From positions 26,585 through 90,584 of the forward strand of contig JADGEH010000004.1 in assembly GCA_016744475.1 (NCBI GenBank): a stretch of 64,000 nucleotides of DNA. The letters run 5' to 3'. Origin of the DNA: Thiotrichales bacterium. GTDB lineage: Bacteria; Pseudomonadota; Gammaproteobacteria; Beggiatoales; Beggiatoaceae. Of this stretch, positions 27,196-37,370 are shown one piece after another. The translations under genes were made by a program, and so were the position numbers. Positions within the stretch are counted from its first letter, which is position 1. Each line of letters begins with the position of its first letter. The notes below the pieces were generated by a model that saw only the letters and a list, made by a program, of their open reading frames with translations, was not told where the DNA came from and did not search any database.

Positions 27196-30100
27196 CTAGC
27201 TTTTTTTTTTATCTTGTGAGGGAGTGGTCAAGCTTTCACCACGATCCAAGCGGGCGCTGAGTTGCTGGAGCGCTTGCTGAACCGAATGGAAGCTTTGTTC
27301 TAATGCGGGGAGTAATGGTTCAACTTCGTCGAGTTGATGCTCATGCCCATATTGTTCCAAGCGTTGACAGTGTTCAGCCAGTTGTTGAGCACCTAAATTA
27401 GCGCTGCTTGATTTTAAGGTATGTGCAGCACGAGACAGCATGTCAGCATTTTTCAGTTTTGCTCCAGTTAAAATCTCTTTTAATAAGGTGCTGGCTGTAT
27501 CTGTATAAGTGTCTACTAACTCTTTGAAAATATCCGGTTCTTCCATGCCCACCAACGCATGCATGGTGTTCCACATATCACGTTGTAACGTGTCTAAAGC
27601 TTCAGTTGACACTGTTTTAGTCGGTTCTGCTGGGACATCTGTTACGATGTTTTCAGCGTCCGCAGACTTTAAGCCTCTAATGTCGTGTAAGACTTTAGAA
27701 ACGACTTGGTATTCTTGATTTAGCGCGATGACTTGTTCTGGTACGCCTTGCAAATCATTTATACGCCCTTGCGTTTCCAATTGCTTGCTTTGCTGGCTTA
27801 ACAGCGTCGCACCTAGGCTGGCGCTGCTGGATTTTAAGCTATGTGCGGCACGCTGTAAGGCTTCAGCATCTTTTTGATCGGAAGCTTGATTGATGTGCGC
27901 TATCAATTCTTCACCGCCGGATAAATAAGCATCGATCAACTCATGCAAAATCGCTTCTTCGCCATCAGTCAAGGCATTCAACGTCGCCTGCATTTCTGGC
28001 AATAACGCCTTAAAATGCGCCTCATTAGAGTCTTGTCCTGACGGGGAAGGAGTAGGAGGCGTGGCGGCTTCTGGTTCTGCTGCTGGCAGGTTGAGCGTGA
28101 GGCTTGTGGTGTCGGGTAATTCAATATTATGCAGCGTTTTTAAGGCTTTGAGCACTAACACATATTCTTGCGTGAGCGTGGCGACCTTGCTGCCCAAGCC
28201 CGATAAATCCCCCATCCGGCTTTGTAACTCAATGTCTTTGCTATGCTGACTCAACACTTTGCAGCCAATGCTGGCGCTACTGGATTTCAAACTGTGGGCG
28301 GCGTGTTCTACACCTTCGGCTTGTTGTTGCTGGAGCTTGCTTTGCAATTGTTCAATTAAAGGCAGACTGGTTTCCACATACGTGTTGAGCAATTCTTCGC
28401 TTAATGCTGTATCGCCTTCGGTCAAATTCTCCAGACTGCTGCGAATATCATTGATTAAGCCCGTCATGTGCGCATTGTCTGTCGTTTCTGCACCGCTAAT
28501 GGAGTCGGTTTCTATTGAGGTGTCTTGCAAATCCAGGCATTTAAATTCAATACCGCGCTGCAAGGCCGATAGCAAATCATCGCGGCGCACGGGCTTGGTG
28601 ACATAATCATCCATGCCGATGGATAAGCATTTTTCTCGGTACCCCTGCATGGCATGAGCGGTCATGGCGATAATATAAGGTCTACGTTTTTCATCGGTAA
28701 TACGTTTGCGCAGCTCTTGCGTGGCTTGAAAACCATCCATTTCTGGCATTTGAACATCCATCAGGATCAAATCGAAATCCTGTTGCTCAAAAGCAGCTAA
28801 AGCCTCCAGACCATTATTAGCAATTTTTGCGGTATAGCCTAAACGCTTGAGTAATAGGATGGCGACTTTCTGATTAGTTAAATTATCCTCTACCAACAAC
28901 AAACGCACATTAGGCACAGCGCTGGGTTCTGGTTTTGATGCCGTGGGACGCGCATATTTTGCCGAGGACATAGAGATTTTTTGCAGTGTACCTTGCGCCA
29001 TATTTTGACGACGAAATACTTCAATCAAACAATCAAATAAATGCGAACTTTTAACCGGTTTAGTCAGATAGGCCGCAAATAGATTTTCTTGTTTTTCAGC
29101 TTGTCGTCCTAGAGAAGTCAACATCACTAGGGGGATGTTTTTATGCTGAGCTAAAGCCTTAATTTTTTGCGCCAGCATCACTCCATCCATACCTGGCATT
29201 TGCATATCCAAAATGGCTAAATCAAAGGTGGGACAGTCGGCTTGCTCTAACAACTCCAGAGCTTGCATTCCAGAACTGGCTTCTTGTGGCTGCATACCCC
29301 ATGATTGCAACTGACGATCAAGAATCATTCGATTGGTGGCATTATCATCGACTACCAGCACTTGTTTTTGTTTTAAATCAGTATGCACCTTCAGTAAGGG
29401 GTCTTCACGATCCGCCGCTTCTTCGTCTAATTTCACTTCAATGGTGAAATAAAAGGTGGAACCATTACCCACCTCACTTTCTACCCACATGTGACCGCCC
29501 ATCAATTCACACAAATGCTTACTGATGGCTAACCCTAAACCCGTGCCACCATAACGTCGTGTCATTGACGCATCGACTTGGCTAAAAGCACGAAATAAGC
29601 GGTTTTTGCGCTCTTCAGGTATACCGATTCCCGTGTCTTTCACTCCACATCTAATTTCTTGTCGCTGCTGATCTAAAAAACGATGGCTAACACTAACCAA
29701 TACTTCACCGTGTTCCGTAAATTTCACGGCATTACTCAGCAAATTCACCAAAATCTGTCGTAAGCGTGTAATGTCTCCAAGCACATGAAAATTGATGCCC
29801 GGCTCAAACAACATGCCCAATTCCAAGCCTTTTTCAGCTGCTCTGGAGGTCACGATATCCAGTGCTGACTCGACACAATCACGAACATCAAAGGTATGTT
29901 CTTCTAGTTCTAATTTACCCGCATCAATTTTGGAAAAATCCAAAATATCGTTAATCAAAGCTAACAAAGCATCGCCACTGGTACGCACTGTTTCGACAAA
30001 ATCATGCTGCTCGGAGTCCAGTTCAGTGTCCAGCAATAAGCCAGTCATACCAATCACTGCATTCATTGGCGTGCGAATTTCATGGCTCATATTGGCTAAA

Positions 30101-30963
30101 AATTCACTCTTAGCTTTATTGGCTACTTCAGCCGCTTCTTTAGCCTCTTGCAAATCCGAAACGGTTTTTTCTAAGGTGAAATTCGCTTCAGATAATTCTG
30201 CGGTGCGAGAATGCACTTGTTCTTCAAGATGATCACGGTGCTTTGCGAGCATTTTGTCGCGGTCTTGAATTTGAGCCAGCATGTTATTAAAAGCATTCAC
30301 CATTTGGCCGATTTCATCACGCCCATACGATTGCGCTCGGATGCTGTAATCTTCTTTTTCAGTGACGGCTTTGGCGGTGTAAACCAGGTGTAGGATGGGA
30401 CGCGAAATAATCGTCTGCAAATTGGTGGAAATAATAAAAGAAAGGAAAGTCGTGACTAATAGGATAAGAAAAATAGTGCCTGCAAAATTCCACAACAGGG
30501 CATAAATATGCTTGAGGTCTGACTGAATAAACACCGTACCGACCGTCTGTTTATGCAATTCAATATGTTCAAAGACCTCAAGGTGTTCAGCCGTGAATAA
30601 AGGGCCTGGGGGACGCACAGAAGGGGCTTTGAAGCTTTGTTTAGAATCCCGTTGATAGATGGCAAAAGGTTCATTTTCTTTATTATAAATGACCGCAGCC
30701 ACCACACTTTCTTGTACTTTCAAAGCGGATAAAATACGCTCAGCTAAGTCTTTATCTAAAAAAATCAGCGCGGCATTACTATTTAATCCAATAATGCGAG
30801 ACAAAGCAGTATGGTTGTGTACCATCGCTTTGCGCAGCGATAACACTTCATTAAAAGTGAAAAAGGCCGAGGCCGCTAACAAGGCCATTGCATTGGTCAA
30901 CATGATAATGAGGATTAATTTGCGTTTGATGGATAAATCAGCAAACACATTGCGAAATGTCAT
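27196..30963 (-). CDS. CHASE8-HAMP hybrid histidine kinase with two receivers and three HPt domains
   Basis: A 1255-residue membrane kinase. TM1 lies at about 13-37, a periplasmic CHASE8-like sensor at 40-155 ([20 protein letters not shown]), TM2 at 158-180, then HAMP and a coiled coil. HisKA has H294 ([19 protein letters not shown]). HATPase_c follows ([26 protein letters not shown]). Receivers carry D586 and D736. Three HPt domains follow, with phospho-His H890, H1041 and H1181, each in an AHSLKSSSA or AHTLKSSSA motif. One HPt is usual in BarA-like kinases. CHASE8 is the sensor of YfiN/DgcN diguanylate cyclases, and the preceding gene encodes YfiR. Its start overlaps the yfiR stop by four bases. 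Confidence 0.93.
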   Translation of the reverse strand: MTFRNVFADLSIKRKLILIIMLTNAMALLAASAFFTFNEVLSLRKAMVHNHTALSRIIGLNSNAALIFLDKDLAERILSALKVQESVVAAVIYNKENEPFAIYQRDSKQSFKAPSVRPPGPLFTAEHLEVFEHIELHKQTVGTVFIQSDLKHIYALLWNFAGTIFLILLVTTFLSFIISTNLQTIISRPILHLVYTAKAVTEKEDYSIRAQSYGRDEIGQMVNAFNNMLAQIQDRDKMLAKHRDHLEEQVHSRTAELSEANFTLEKTVSDLQEAKEAAEVANKAKSEFLANMSHEIRTPMNAVIGMTGLLLDTELDSEQHDFVETVRTSGDALLALINDILDFSKIDAGKLELEEHTFDVRDCVESALDIVTSRAAEKGLELGMLFEPGINFHVLGDITRLRQILVNLLSNAVKFTEHGEVLVSVSHRFLDQQRQEIRCGVKDTGIGIPEERKNRLFRAFSQVDASMTRRYGGTGLGLAISKHLCELMGGHMWVESEVGNGSTFYFTIEVKLDEEAADREDPLLKVHTDLKQKQVLVVDDNATNRMILDRQLQSWGMQPQEASSGMQALELLEQADCPTFDLAILDMQMPGMDGVMLAQKIKALAQHKNIPLVMLTSLGRQAEKQENLFAAYLTKPVKSSHLFDCLIEVFRRQNMAQGTLQKISMSSAKYARPTASKPEPSAVPNVRLLLVEDNLTNQKVAILLLKRLGYTAKIANNGLEALAAFEQQDFDLILMDVQMPEMDGFQATQELRKRITDEKRRPYIIAMTAHAMQGYREKCLSIGMDDYVTKPVRRDDLLSALQRGIEFKCLDLQDTSIETDSISGAETTDNAHMTGLINDIRSSLENLTEGDTALSEELLNTYVETSLPLIEQLQSKLQQQQAEGVEHAAHSLKSSSASIGCKVLSQHSKDIELQSRMGDLSGLGSKVATLTQEYVLVLKALKTLHNIELPDTTSLTLNLPAAEPEAATPPTPSPSGQDSNEAHFKALLPEMQATLNALTDGEEAILHELIDAYLSGGEELIAHINQASDQKDAEALQRAAHSLKSSSASLGATLLSQQSKQLETQGRINDLQGVPEQVIALNQEYQVVSKVLHDIRGLKSADAENIVTDVPAEPTKTVSTEALDTLQRDMWNTMHALVGMEEPDIFKELVDTYTDTASTLLKEILTGAKLKNADMLSRAAHTLKSSSANLGAQQLAEHCQRLEQYGHEHQLDEVEPLLPALEQSFHSVQQALQQLSARLDRGESLTTPSQDKKKS
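27201..27210 (-). other. A10 slippery run at the end of the kinase gene
   Basis: On the coding strand, ten A residues lie between GAT and GCTAG. In frame 0 it reads Asp-Lys-Lys-Lys-Ser-stop. A -1 slip, or transcripts with one extra A, would read through as AAG CTA GAT GCA CTG AAG TCG ATG with no stop, entering the cyclase frame at its ATG. An assembly error in the homopolymer would have the same effect. Confidence 0.7.
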
Positions 30964-31559
30964 CGCTTACACCCCTTGCTGTCGCAAATATTGGCGAGAT
31001 TTAATAAATTACCGTCAGCTTTCAATCCTGTATTCTCCAATTCTTCACGATTAATTTTCAGGCGAATTTTTTTACGCACGGTATAAAATTCAATCATCAC
31101 ACCGTCATGTACGGCATGTTCCATTTCGGTCACAGTGAGAATCGCTTGTTGATGAAGTGTTTCAATCAATGCATCCAGATGCTCTTGTTCTGAATGGCTA
31201 ATAAATAAAATATGGCAACGATGATGTTCTAAATCCTCTATCTGTGCAAAGCGCACCACGGCTAATGAACGATTTTTTGCGGTGACATTTTCAGTGGTAA
31301 TATCCAGCAACACTCCAAAGGGGTCTTCCCCTAATACGCAGAGGGTATAAGGTTCTTCTGGGCTGCTAAAACTAGCTTCAGGCCAAGTGATAAAATTCAC
31401 AAAATTATACAAAAATGCGGCTTTAATCTGATATTCCCGAGCCGTGGTGGCAGAGGCTGGATACGCTCCAGTCAAACCCAACACCACTAGGCATAAGCCA
31501 GTGAGAAGCGGCAAAAATCGTAGTTTGTAAAATAAATACTGGAATTTGGAGTGCATCAT
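30960..31559 (-). CDS. YfiR family periplasmic protein
   Basis: A 199-residue exported protein of the YfiR (DUF4154) family. The signal peptide covers about residues 1-38. The mature part starts [20 protein letters not shown], the family hallmark, with later [19 protein letters not shown] and [10 protein letters not shown] segments. Its four mature cysteines (74, 115, 192, 197) match the pattern of Pseudomonas YfiR, where disulfides control inhibition of the CHASE8-containing cyclase YfiN. Here the coupled target is a CHASE8 hybrid kinase rather than a GGDEF protein (ATGA overlap). The ATG at 31559 is preferred over the TTG two codons upstream. Predicted role: redox-sensitive repressor of the kinase sensor. 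Confidence 0.87.
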   Translation of the reverse strand: MMHSKFQYLFYKLRFLPLLTGLCLVVLGLTGAYPASATTAREYQIKAAFLYNFVNFITWPEASFSSPEEPYTLCVLGEDPFGVLLDITTENVTAKNRSLAVVRFAQIEDLEHHRCHILFISHSEQEHLDALIETLHQQAILTVTEMEHAVHDGVMIEFYTVRKKIRLKINREELENTGLKADGNLLNLANICDSKGCKR

Positions 31560-31958
31560 ATTCAAAATTGAAAGGTGTAGTCATCAAATGTTAATGATTG
31601 AATTTACAAGAAACTAAAGTATTTAATCGCTTAAACGGGCAGGAATTGTACTGAATTCTACAAAGAAAGTGTGGATTTATTCATAACTCACTTTGAGCCT
31701 ACCTGAAAAACATTCATCATCACAGAACATTCATGACTCAAGTTTTTTTCAGTGCTTAAAAACAGATTCAAGCACCAAAAAATCGCTATGGTTCCACACT
31801 GAAGTGGGGATAGCGTGGGAAAAACTAGATGTTTGGATTCACTATTATCACAGTGAACGCACAAAATTTTGTTGAATATCGGGGCTATAGGTATCATGTT
31901 CCGCCAAACCCCTTCTCATATACCTTCATCATATTTATTCCGACGAGTAAACACAACT
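31560..31958. other. Divergent intergenic region, yfiR operon / argH
   Basis: This 399-bp AT-rich gap must hold promoters for both the leftward signalling operon and argH. I see no repeat element, RNA gene or conserved operator in it. Confidence 0.5.
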
Positions 31959-33338
31959 ATGGAAAAACCCTGGACAGGTCGTTTTACACAAGCCACTGAT
32001 CAATTCGTTGAAGCGTTTACCGCTTCTGTAGACTTTGATCAACGTCTTTATCACTACGATATTGCTGGTTCCATCGCGCACGCCACCATGCTGACTAAAA
32101 TCGGCGTGCTCAATGAGCATGAAATGCAGCAAATTATCGAGGGCTTACAAGCGATTGAACAAGATATAGAGCAAGGACAGTTTGTGTGGAGCATTGCGCT
32201 TGAAGATGTTCACATGAATATTGAAGCGCGGCTGACCGAAAAAATTGGGGCGGTGGGTAAAAAATTACATACCGGACGTTCACGAAATGATCAGGTAGCC
32301 ACGGATATTCGCCTGTATTTACGCGATCAAGTTGACTTGATTCAAACTGAACTTCAACGCCTGATTGAAGCGCTCGTCACGGTCGCAGAACGAGAAAATG
32401 CCACGATTTTACCGGGTTTTACCCACTTACAAAGCGCCCAGCCCGTCACCTTTGGACATCACATGCTGGCTTGGGTAGAAATGCTCATGCGTGACCGCGA
32501 ACGTCTGCGTGATTGTCGTCAGCGCGTCAACATCATGCCTTTGGGTGCTGCGGCACTGGCAGGCACTACTTATCCCTTAGATCGACACTACACCGCGCAG
32601 CTTTTAGGTTTTGATGGGGTGGCTGAAAACTCATTAGATGCGGTCAGTGATCGTGATTTTGCAATTGAATTTAATGCGGCGGCTGCCGTGTTGATGATGC
32701 ATTTATCACGTTTTGGCGAAGAGTTAGTGCTGTGGTCATCAGCACAATTTGATTTTATTGATTTAGGCGATGCTTTTTGTACGGGTTCATCGATCATGCC
32801 GCAAAAGAAAAATCCTGATGTCCCTGAATTAGTCCGAGGAAAAACCGGGCGTGTTTATGGACATTTAATGAGTTTGCTGACGCTGATGAAATCCCAACCG
32901 CTGGCCTACAACAAGGATAATCAAGAAGACAAAGAGCCCTTATTTGACACGATTGATACTCTAAAAGGCTGCTTGAAAGTGTACGCCGACATGATTCCCA
33001 TCATGCAAGTCAAAACCGACAATATGTTGCAAACTGCTCGACAAGGTTTTACCACGGCTACAGATTTAGCCGATTATTTAGTGCGCAAAGGCGTGGCTTT
33101 TCGTGATGCACATGAAATTGTCGGCAAAGCCGTGCGTCACTGCGTAGAACAGCAGTGTGATTTAAGTGATTTAAGCTTATCTGTCTTGCAAGGCTTTTCT
33201 GACACCATTGATGCTGATGTCCATGAAGTGCTCACGCTACAAGGCTCCGTCGCTGCTCGTAATCACTTTGGCGGCACCGCACCAGAGCAAGTCATCGCCG
33301 CTGCACAAAGAGTTCGCTTGCGCTTAAAAGCTTCTTAA
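31959..33338 (+). CDS. argH: Argininosuccinate lyase
   Basis: A 459-residue member of the fumarase/aspartase superfamily with the ArgH start [11 protein letters not shown]. The ATG at 31959 gives the family length; an upstream open extension is not supported. The signature [12 protein letters not shown] (about 282-293) is present, as are [12 protein letters not shown] and the catalytic-His segment [16 protein letters not shown]. The homotetrameric enzyme cleaves argininosuccinate to arginine and fumarate, the last step of arginine synthesis. No other arg gene is in the window. It is followed by a hairpin terminator. Confidence 0.97.
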   Translation: MEKPWTGRFTQATDQFVEAFTASVDFDQRLYHYDIAGSIAHATMLTKIGVLNEHEMQQIIEGLQAIEQDIEQGQFVWSIALEDVHMNIEARLTEKIGAVGKKLHTGRSRNDQVATDIRLYLRDQVDLIQTELQRLIEALVTVAERENATILPGFTHLQSAQPVTFGHHMLAWVEMLMRDRERLRDCRQRVNIMPLGAAALAGTTYPLDRHYTAQLLGFDGVAENSLDAVSDRDFAIEFNAAAAVLMMHLSRFGEELVLWSSAQFDFIDLGDAFCTGSSIMPQKKNPDVPELVRGKTGRVYGHLMSLLTLMKSQPLAYNKDNQEDKEPLFDTIDTLKGCLKVYADMIPIMQVKTDNMLQTARQGFTTATDLADYLVRKGVAFRDAHEIVGKAVRHCVEQQCDLSDLSLSVLQGFSDTIDADVHEVLTLQGSVAARNHFGGTAPEQVIAAAQRVRLRLKAS

Positions 33339-33360
33339 AAAAGCGGCTGCTCCATTCATA

Positions 33361-33390
33361 GATAGATGCCAAAGTCCCTCGGCATCTATC
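33361..33390 (+). terminator. Stem-loop after argH
   Basis: Perfect 10-bp arms GATAGATGCC / GGCATCTATC flank a 10-base loop, 22 bp past the argH stop. It is followed by TGTGTCATTT rather than a full T run, so it is a moderate terminator. Confidence 0.6.
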
Positions 33391-33400
33391 TGTGTCATTT

Positions 33401-33488
33401 GCCTATACGAAGATGGGGGATCGAAGCGAAAATTAGCTATTTTGAGGCAGGTTTGCAGCCGATTATCCCATTTTCGTATAGGCTCTTA
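33401..33488. mobile_element. Family 2 MITE-like element, copy G (internally deleted)
   Basis: An 88-bp derivative. The left end starts GCCTATACGAAGATGGGGGA (outermost bases lost), and the right end is complete (TTTTCGTATAGGCTCTTA). Most of the core found in copies F and H is missing between GAGGCAGG and TTTGCAGCC. Confidence 0.8.
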
Positions 33489-33731
33489 AATAACCGCTGA
33501 TCGTCTCACCATCAATTTCTGGCATCTTGTGTGCTCTGTTGGCGGGTGAGATACCTTAAGACTTCTGACAACAGTGTGTAATAAAAATGGATTCGTGCTG
33601 TGTCCTCTGTGACTTCTCCGTGCCTCTGTGGTGAGAAACATCATCCAAACAATGAAATATAACAAAGCACTAAAGTTTGTTTTCAAACACATCATCAATT
33701 CTCACACTATCTGGTGAGAACACCGTATCAC
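33489..33731. other. Gene-free stretch with a CTCTGTG-rich repeat
   Basis: It contains CCTCTGTGACTTCTCC then GTGCCTCTGTGGTGAGAA (33604-33636). This resembles a dispersed non-coding repeat common in bacteria, which often gives spurious TTEARRSHRGH peptides. No gene is called. Confidence 0.4.
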
Positions 33732-33894
33732 TAGACTTGTTGCGAGGGGTCAGCATCGTAGCGAAAAGGTGTGGTTTTGAGGCGGTTTTTTCGGTTTTTT
33801 GAGGCGAATAACGGGTTATTTAACGAAAAAAAGCGGAAGAACCGACCAAAATCCACGCCTTTGCAGCCGATGAAGACCCCTTGCAACAAGTCTA
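33732..33894. mobile_element. Family 1 MITE-like palindromic element, copy D
   Basis: A 163-bp element with ends TAGACTTGTTGC / GCAACAAGTCTA and flanking TA, 53 bp upstream of the second TonB receptor start. The receptor frame stays open through it, but the codons there are element sequence, not protein. Confidence 0.88.
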
Positions 33895-33947
33895 CTTACC
33901 ACATAAGACACGCTCCCAGTCACACCAAACCAACGAGAGTAGCCACC

Positions 33948-36158
33948 ATGTCTTTACATCACTTCACCATCAGCACCTTGAGTTTTTGCCTGTTGGTCAA
34001 TGTGGCTCATGCCAATGCAGAAGATGATTTACAAAATCTCTTAGAACTCCCTTTTGAATCCCTATTCAATCTGGAAATTGTCACCGCTTCAAAACTGCAA
34101 GAAGATATTAACGACACCCCCTCCACCGTTCATGTCATTACGCGCCAACACATCCGCCAGCGACGTTACACCAGTTTGGTGGACTTATTAGAAGATTTAC
34201 CCGGCGTTGATGTGCATCGCAACACCCGTTCTACGGCGTATCACAACATTTTGCTACACGGGCACTTAAACAACACCAAGTTCTTGATTTTACAAGATGG
34301 CGTGCGTATTGAGCCGAGTTCTGGCGAGCAAGTACCTGTAGCGCAAAACTTCCCCTTGTATCACCTCAAACAAGTGGAAATTCTCTACGGGCCTGCCGCA
34401 GCTCTGTATGGTGCAGATGCTTTTGCGGGCGTGATCAATATGATTACCGAAGATGGCAAAGACTTACAGGGAGCCGAAGCACACATCACTTACGGTACTG
34501 ATAATTACGCTTATTTCACCGCGCGTGCCGGGGTTGAGTTACAAGAAGGGCTTGATCTGGTGGTGGGCACCCATTTGCACAGTGCTGATATGGCGCCACT
34601 GAATGAGTTTTATCCTGATGATTACCCCAAAGTAGATGCTAAAACTTTTGATGGGCGCGTCAAAGTGCCTGCTGAAGAACGTGAAGATTATGCAGGGCCC
34701 ATTAGCAGCCATACGATTTTTGCCAAACTGAACCTCACCGAACATTTTACTCTCGGCTTTCAACAATCTTTTTTCCGTAGCTTGACCAGCACGGGGGATA
34801 AACCGAGTTCAAGTTTGTATCGAGAAGATGCGCAATGGAATACAGAAATCAATACGGTCTACGGACGCGGACGTTTTGAACTGACGGATAAATTACACAG
34901 CGATACTTTGTGGGAATACAACACGCACGAAATTTTGCCCACTTCAAAATATTTCAATATTTATGTGGAATTTGAAGATGATGGTTATGAATATGCAAAA
35001 AGCCGAAAACACAGCCTAGAACAACAATTTACTTATCTATTTAGCGATACGCAGACGCTCATTGCAGGTGTCAGCTATGGTCATTACTACTCTTTACCCA
35101 ATGTGCCAGATTTACCCAATCCCTTCCAAGTCAATGTGCCGTTAGAACAGCAAACGCACTACTACCCCAACACCAATGATGAATTGCCCATTGTTTTTTT
35201 TGATACGCGCTACACCAACGAAGCGCTGTATTTACAATGGAAAGCTCATTGGATGGATACCTTTTCCACCACACTCGGCGTGCGTTATGACAACAATTCC
35301 GCTTATGGTTCTACTTGGAATCCACGTTTAGGTTTTGTGTATCGAGTGGATACAGACACCGTGGTGAAAATGCTTTACGGCGAGTCTTTCCGCGCCCCCA
35401 CTGCCACTGAAGGTTTTGGCACGTTTGGCACTTTCACCGGAGAGAAAAACGCTCAAGGTGAATACATCAGCAACTTTTTCCGTTCGCCTAATTTTGATTT
35501 ACAACCCGAAAAAGCCCGCAGTCTAGAATTAAGCCTTAGTCATGCTTTTCATTCACGCCTGCACGCTCAGTTCAGCGCTTATTATGCGGAAGTCGATAAT
35601 GTCATTGCGACGGTAGATTTAGAGGAGCCTGTGCAATTCATTCCGGGTGGATTTATAAAAAACAGCAATCGCAAAGACAATGTTGGGACAGAAACCCACT
35701 ATGGTGTGGACATGAGCGTTAATTATCAGCGCTCATTTGGAAGCGGTTGGGTGGGGAATTTTTGGGGTAGCTACAGCTATATTGATGGCAATGTGCAAGA
35801 TGCCGGCGATGCGCCCGCACTGGATTTGTACTATGTGTCCAAACACAAATTCAAATTAGGCAGCACTTTCAGTTATGACAAATACTTCTTAACCACCCAG
35901 TTTTATTACATTGGCAAAGCTAATACTGGGCGTAAAGATGCCACTCAACCGGGTCGGCTCCAACAAACCCCTGATTATTTCCTCATGCACCTGCATTTAG
36001 GGGCTAATGATGTGCTGAAAAACCTGTCTGCTTATTTGGATATTTATAATGCATTGGACAACCGCTACTACGGAGCAGGCGGTTCTGCCAGCACGACCTT
36101 GACTCAAATGCCGCAACAACCCCGCAGCGTGATGTTTTCTCTGAATTATCGGTTTTAG
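33948..36158 (+). CDS. TonB-dependent outer-membrane receptor
   Basis: A 736-residue receptor. The ATG at 33948 follows GAGAG and begins a signal peptide (MSLHHFTISTLSFCLLVNVAHANAE). The mature start LLELPFESLFNLEIVTASK matches the first receptor at 1.5 kb in layout. The plug domain has TPSTVHVITRQHIRQRR and YGPAAALYGADAFAGVINMI. The barrel ends VMFSLNYRF with a terminal Phe. Its ligand is unknown. It stands alone behind a family 1 element; no Fur box was recognised. It converges with the methyltransferase gene 13 bp away. It would draw energy from an ExbBD system such as the one at 60 kb. Confidence 0.9.
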   Translation: MSLHHFTISTLSFCLLVNVAHANAEDDLQNLLELPFESLFNLEIVTASKLQEDINDTPSTVHVITRQHIRQRRYTSLVDLLEDLPGVDVHRNTRSTAYHNILLHGHLNNTKFLILQDGVRIEPSSGEQVPVAQNFPLYHLKQVEILYGPAAALYGADAFAGVINMITEDGKDLQGAEAHITYGTDNYAYFTARAGVELQEGLDLVVGTHLHSADMAPLNEFYPDDYPKVDAKTFDGRVKVPAEEREDYAGPISSHTIFAKLNLTEHFTLGFQQSFFRSLTSTGDKPSSSLYREDAQWNTEINTVYGRGRFELTDKLHSDTLWEYNTHEILPTSKYFNIYVEFEDDGYEYAKSRKHSLEQQFTYLFSDTQTLIAGVSYGHYYSLPNVPDLPNPFQVNVPLEQQTHYYPNTNDELPIVFFDTRYTNEALYLQWKAHWMDTFSTTLGVRYDNNSAYGSTWNPRLGFVYRVDTDTVVKMLYGESFRAPTATEGFGTFGTFTGEKNAQGEYISNFFRSPNFDLQPEKARSLELSLSHAFHSRLHAQFSAYYAEVDNVIATVDLEEPVQFIPGGFIKNSNRKDNVGTETHYGVDMSVNYQRSFGSGWVGNFWGSYSYIDGNVQDAGDAPALDLYYVSKHKFKLGSTFSYDKYFLTTQFYYIGKANTGRKDATQPGRLQQTPDYFLMHLHLGANDVLKNLSAYLDIYNALDNRYYGAGGSASTTLTQMPQQPRSVMFSLNYRF

Positions 36159-36171
36159 AAACTTCGGCAGG

Positions 36172-36732
36172 CTAAGAGGTGACAATCCAACTGTCTGCAT
36201 TCTCTAGTATGTGATGAAAGCCTAATTCCAGCAGTTCTTCTTTCGTCCATAATGAACGGTGGTTTTCATAAGGATTAGCTTCTACTTCCTGGTGAATAAA
36301 GGTTTTGGGCGTGCTGACTAAAATTTCGCCTCGACTAATGCGCTTGAGTTGTTCTAAGAAAATAAACCCTTCTGATTTTTCAAAGTGTTCCAAAATATCA
36401 ATAGCTAATACCAGTTCATAAGAGTGTTCGGGTAATGTAGGTAACACTTCTAGTGCATTACCTATGAAAAGCTGGTTATACACATAATCATGCACCGGAG
36501 TGACATACACAGAACACGCTTCAATACCATCAATTTGAATTATCCATTCAGACTTGGGGCGTTGCGTGGCTTCTGAACCATTAACATCAAATAAGTGGAT
36601 ATGTTCTAAGTTAGTGCGTGTTAAAAAACCGTATTGCCCCATCCCTGTCCCCACATCCAGAATACTGCTGGGATTACAACCTTCAATAAACCCCATAATG
36701 CTTGACAATTGCGTGCTTTGACTAAATGGCAT
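36172..36732 (-). CDS. Class I SAM-dependent methyltransferase
   Basis: A 186-residue small methyltransferase. SAM motif I is SILDVGTGMGQYGFL (about 23-37), motif II region LVLAIDILEHFEKSEG (about 107-122), and motif III region EILVSTPKTFIHQE. It is cytosolic and has no other domain. Its start is two bases after the nth stop, so it belongs to the rnfE-nth transcript. The substrate cannot be read; similar small proteins act on sugars, lipids or metabolites. Confidence 0.78.
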   Translation of the reverse strand: MPFSQSTQLSSIMGFIEGCNPSSILDVGTGMGQYGFLTRTNLEHIHLFDVNGSEATQRPKSEWIIQIDGIEACSVYVTPVHDYVYNQLFIGNALEVLPTLPEHSYELVLAIDILEHFEKSEGFIFLEQLKRISRGEILVSTPKTFIHQEVEANPYENHRSLWTKEELLELGFHHILENADSWIVTS

Positions 36733-36734
36733 TT

Positions 36735-37370
36735 TTATTCCTTGATTTTTTCTTTGTATTCACAGAGGTCTTGAATTAAACAATGAGGGCATTTGGGTTT
36801 GCGAGCCACACAGATGTAACGTCCCAATAGAATCAACCAATGATGCGCATGTTGTTTAAATTCTGCTGCCACTACTTTAAGCAATTTATGTTCTACGGCT
36901 AATACATTGTGACCAGGAGCTAGTCCTGTGCGATTAGATACTCGGAAAATATGCGTGTCTACGGCAATCGTGGGTTCACCAAAAGCGGTATTGAGAATGA
37001 CATTGGCTGTTTTGCGCCCTACCCCTGGCAGAGTTTCTAGGGCTTCACGTTGGCGGGGCACTTCACCTTTGTGATGCTCTAATAATAAAGCACAGGTTTT
37101 GATGATATTGCGGGCTTTACTATTGTACAAACCGATGGTTTTAATGTGTTGCTTTAAACCTTCTTCGCCTAAATCAAGAATAGCTTGTGGGGTATTGGCG
37201 AGAGGATATAAGTGGGCAGTAGCTTTGTTCACACTTTTATCGGTGGCCTGTGCAGAAAGAATCACTGAGATCAATAATTCAAAGGTTGAGTGATAATTTA
37301 ACTCAGTAGTGGGTTCAGGATTATCTGCTTGTAAACGGGTCAATATTTCCCGGCGTTTGGTGGCGTTCAT
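36735..37370 (-). CDS. nth: Endonuclease III
   Basis: A 211-residue base-excision repair DNA glycosylase/AP lyase. The helix-hairpin-helix reads [13 protein letters not shown] with the catalytic Lys in GRKTA; the catalytic Asp is in [11 protein letters not shown]. The [4Fe-4S] cluster ligands are C-x6-C-x2-C-x5-C at the C terminus ([17 protein letters not shown]). It removes oxidised pyrimidines from DNA. It overlaps rnfE by four bases, as in the E. coli rsx operon, where nth follows rsxE. Confidence 0.96.
   Translation of the reverse strand: MNATKRREILTRLQADNPEPTTELNYHSTFELLISVILSAQATDKSVNKATAHLYPLANTPQAILDLGEEGLKQHIKTIGLYNSKARNIIKTCALLLEHHKGEVPRQREALETLPGVGRKTANVILNTAFGEPTIAVDTHIFRVSNRTGLAPGHNVLAVEHKLLKVVAAEFKQHAHHWLILLGRYICVARKPKCPHCLIQDLCEYKEKIKE

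Noticed and set aside
33486..33698. 70-codon frame containing TTEARRSHRGH
   Set aside because: This peptide is a known artefact of a dispersed CTCTGTG-rich DNA repeat, and there is no ribosome site or homology-like structure.
33771..33947. N-terminal extension of the second TonB receptor (59 extra codons)
   Set aside because: The extra codons are the sequence of family 1 copy D. The ATG at 33948 has a ribosome site and begins a signal peptide.
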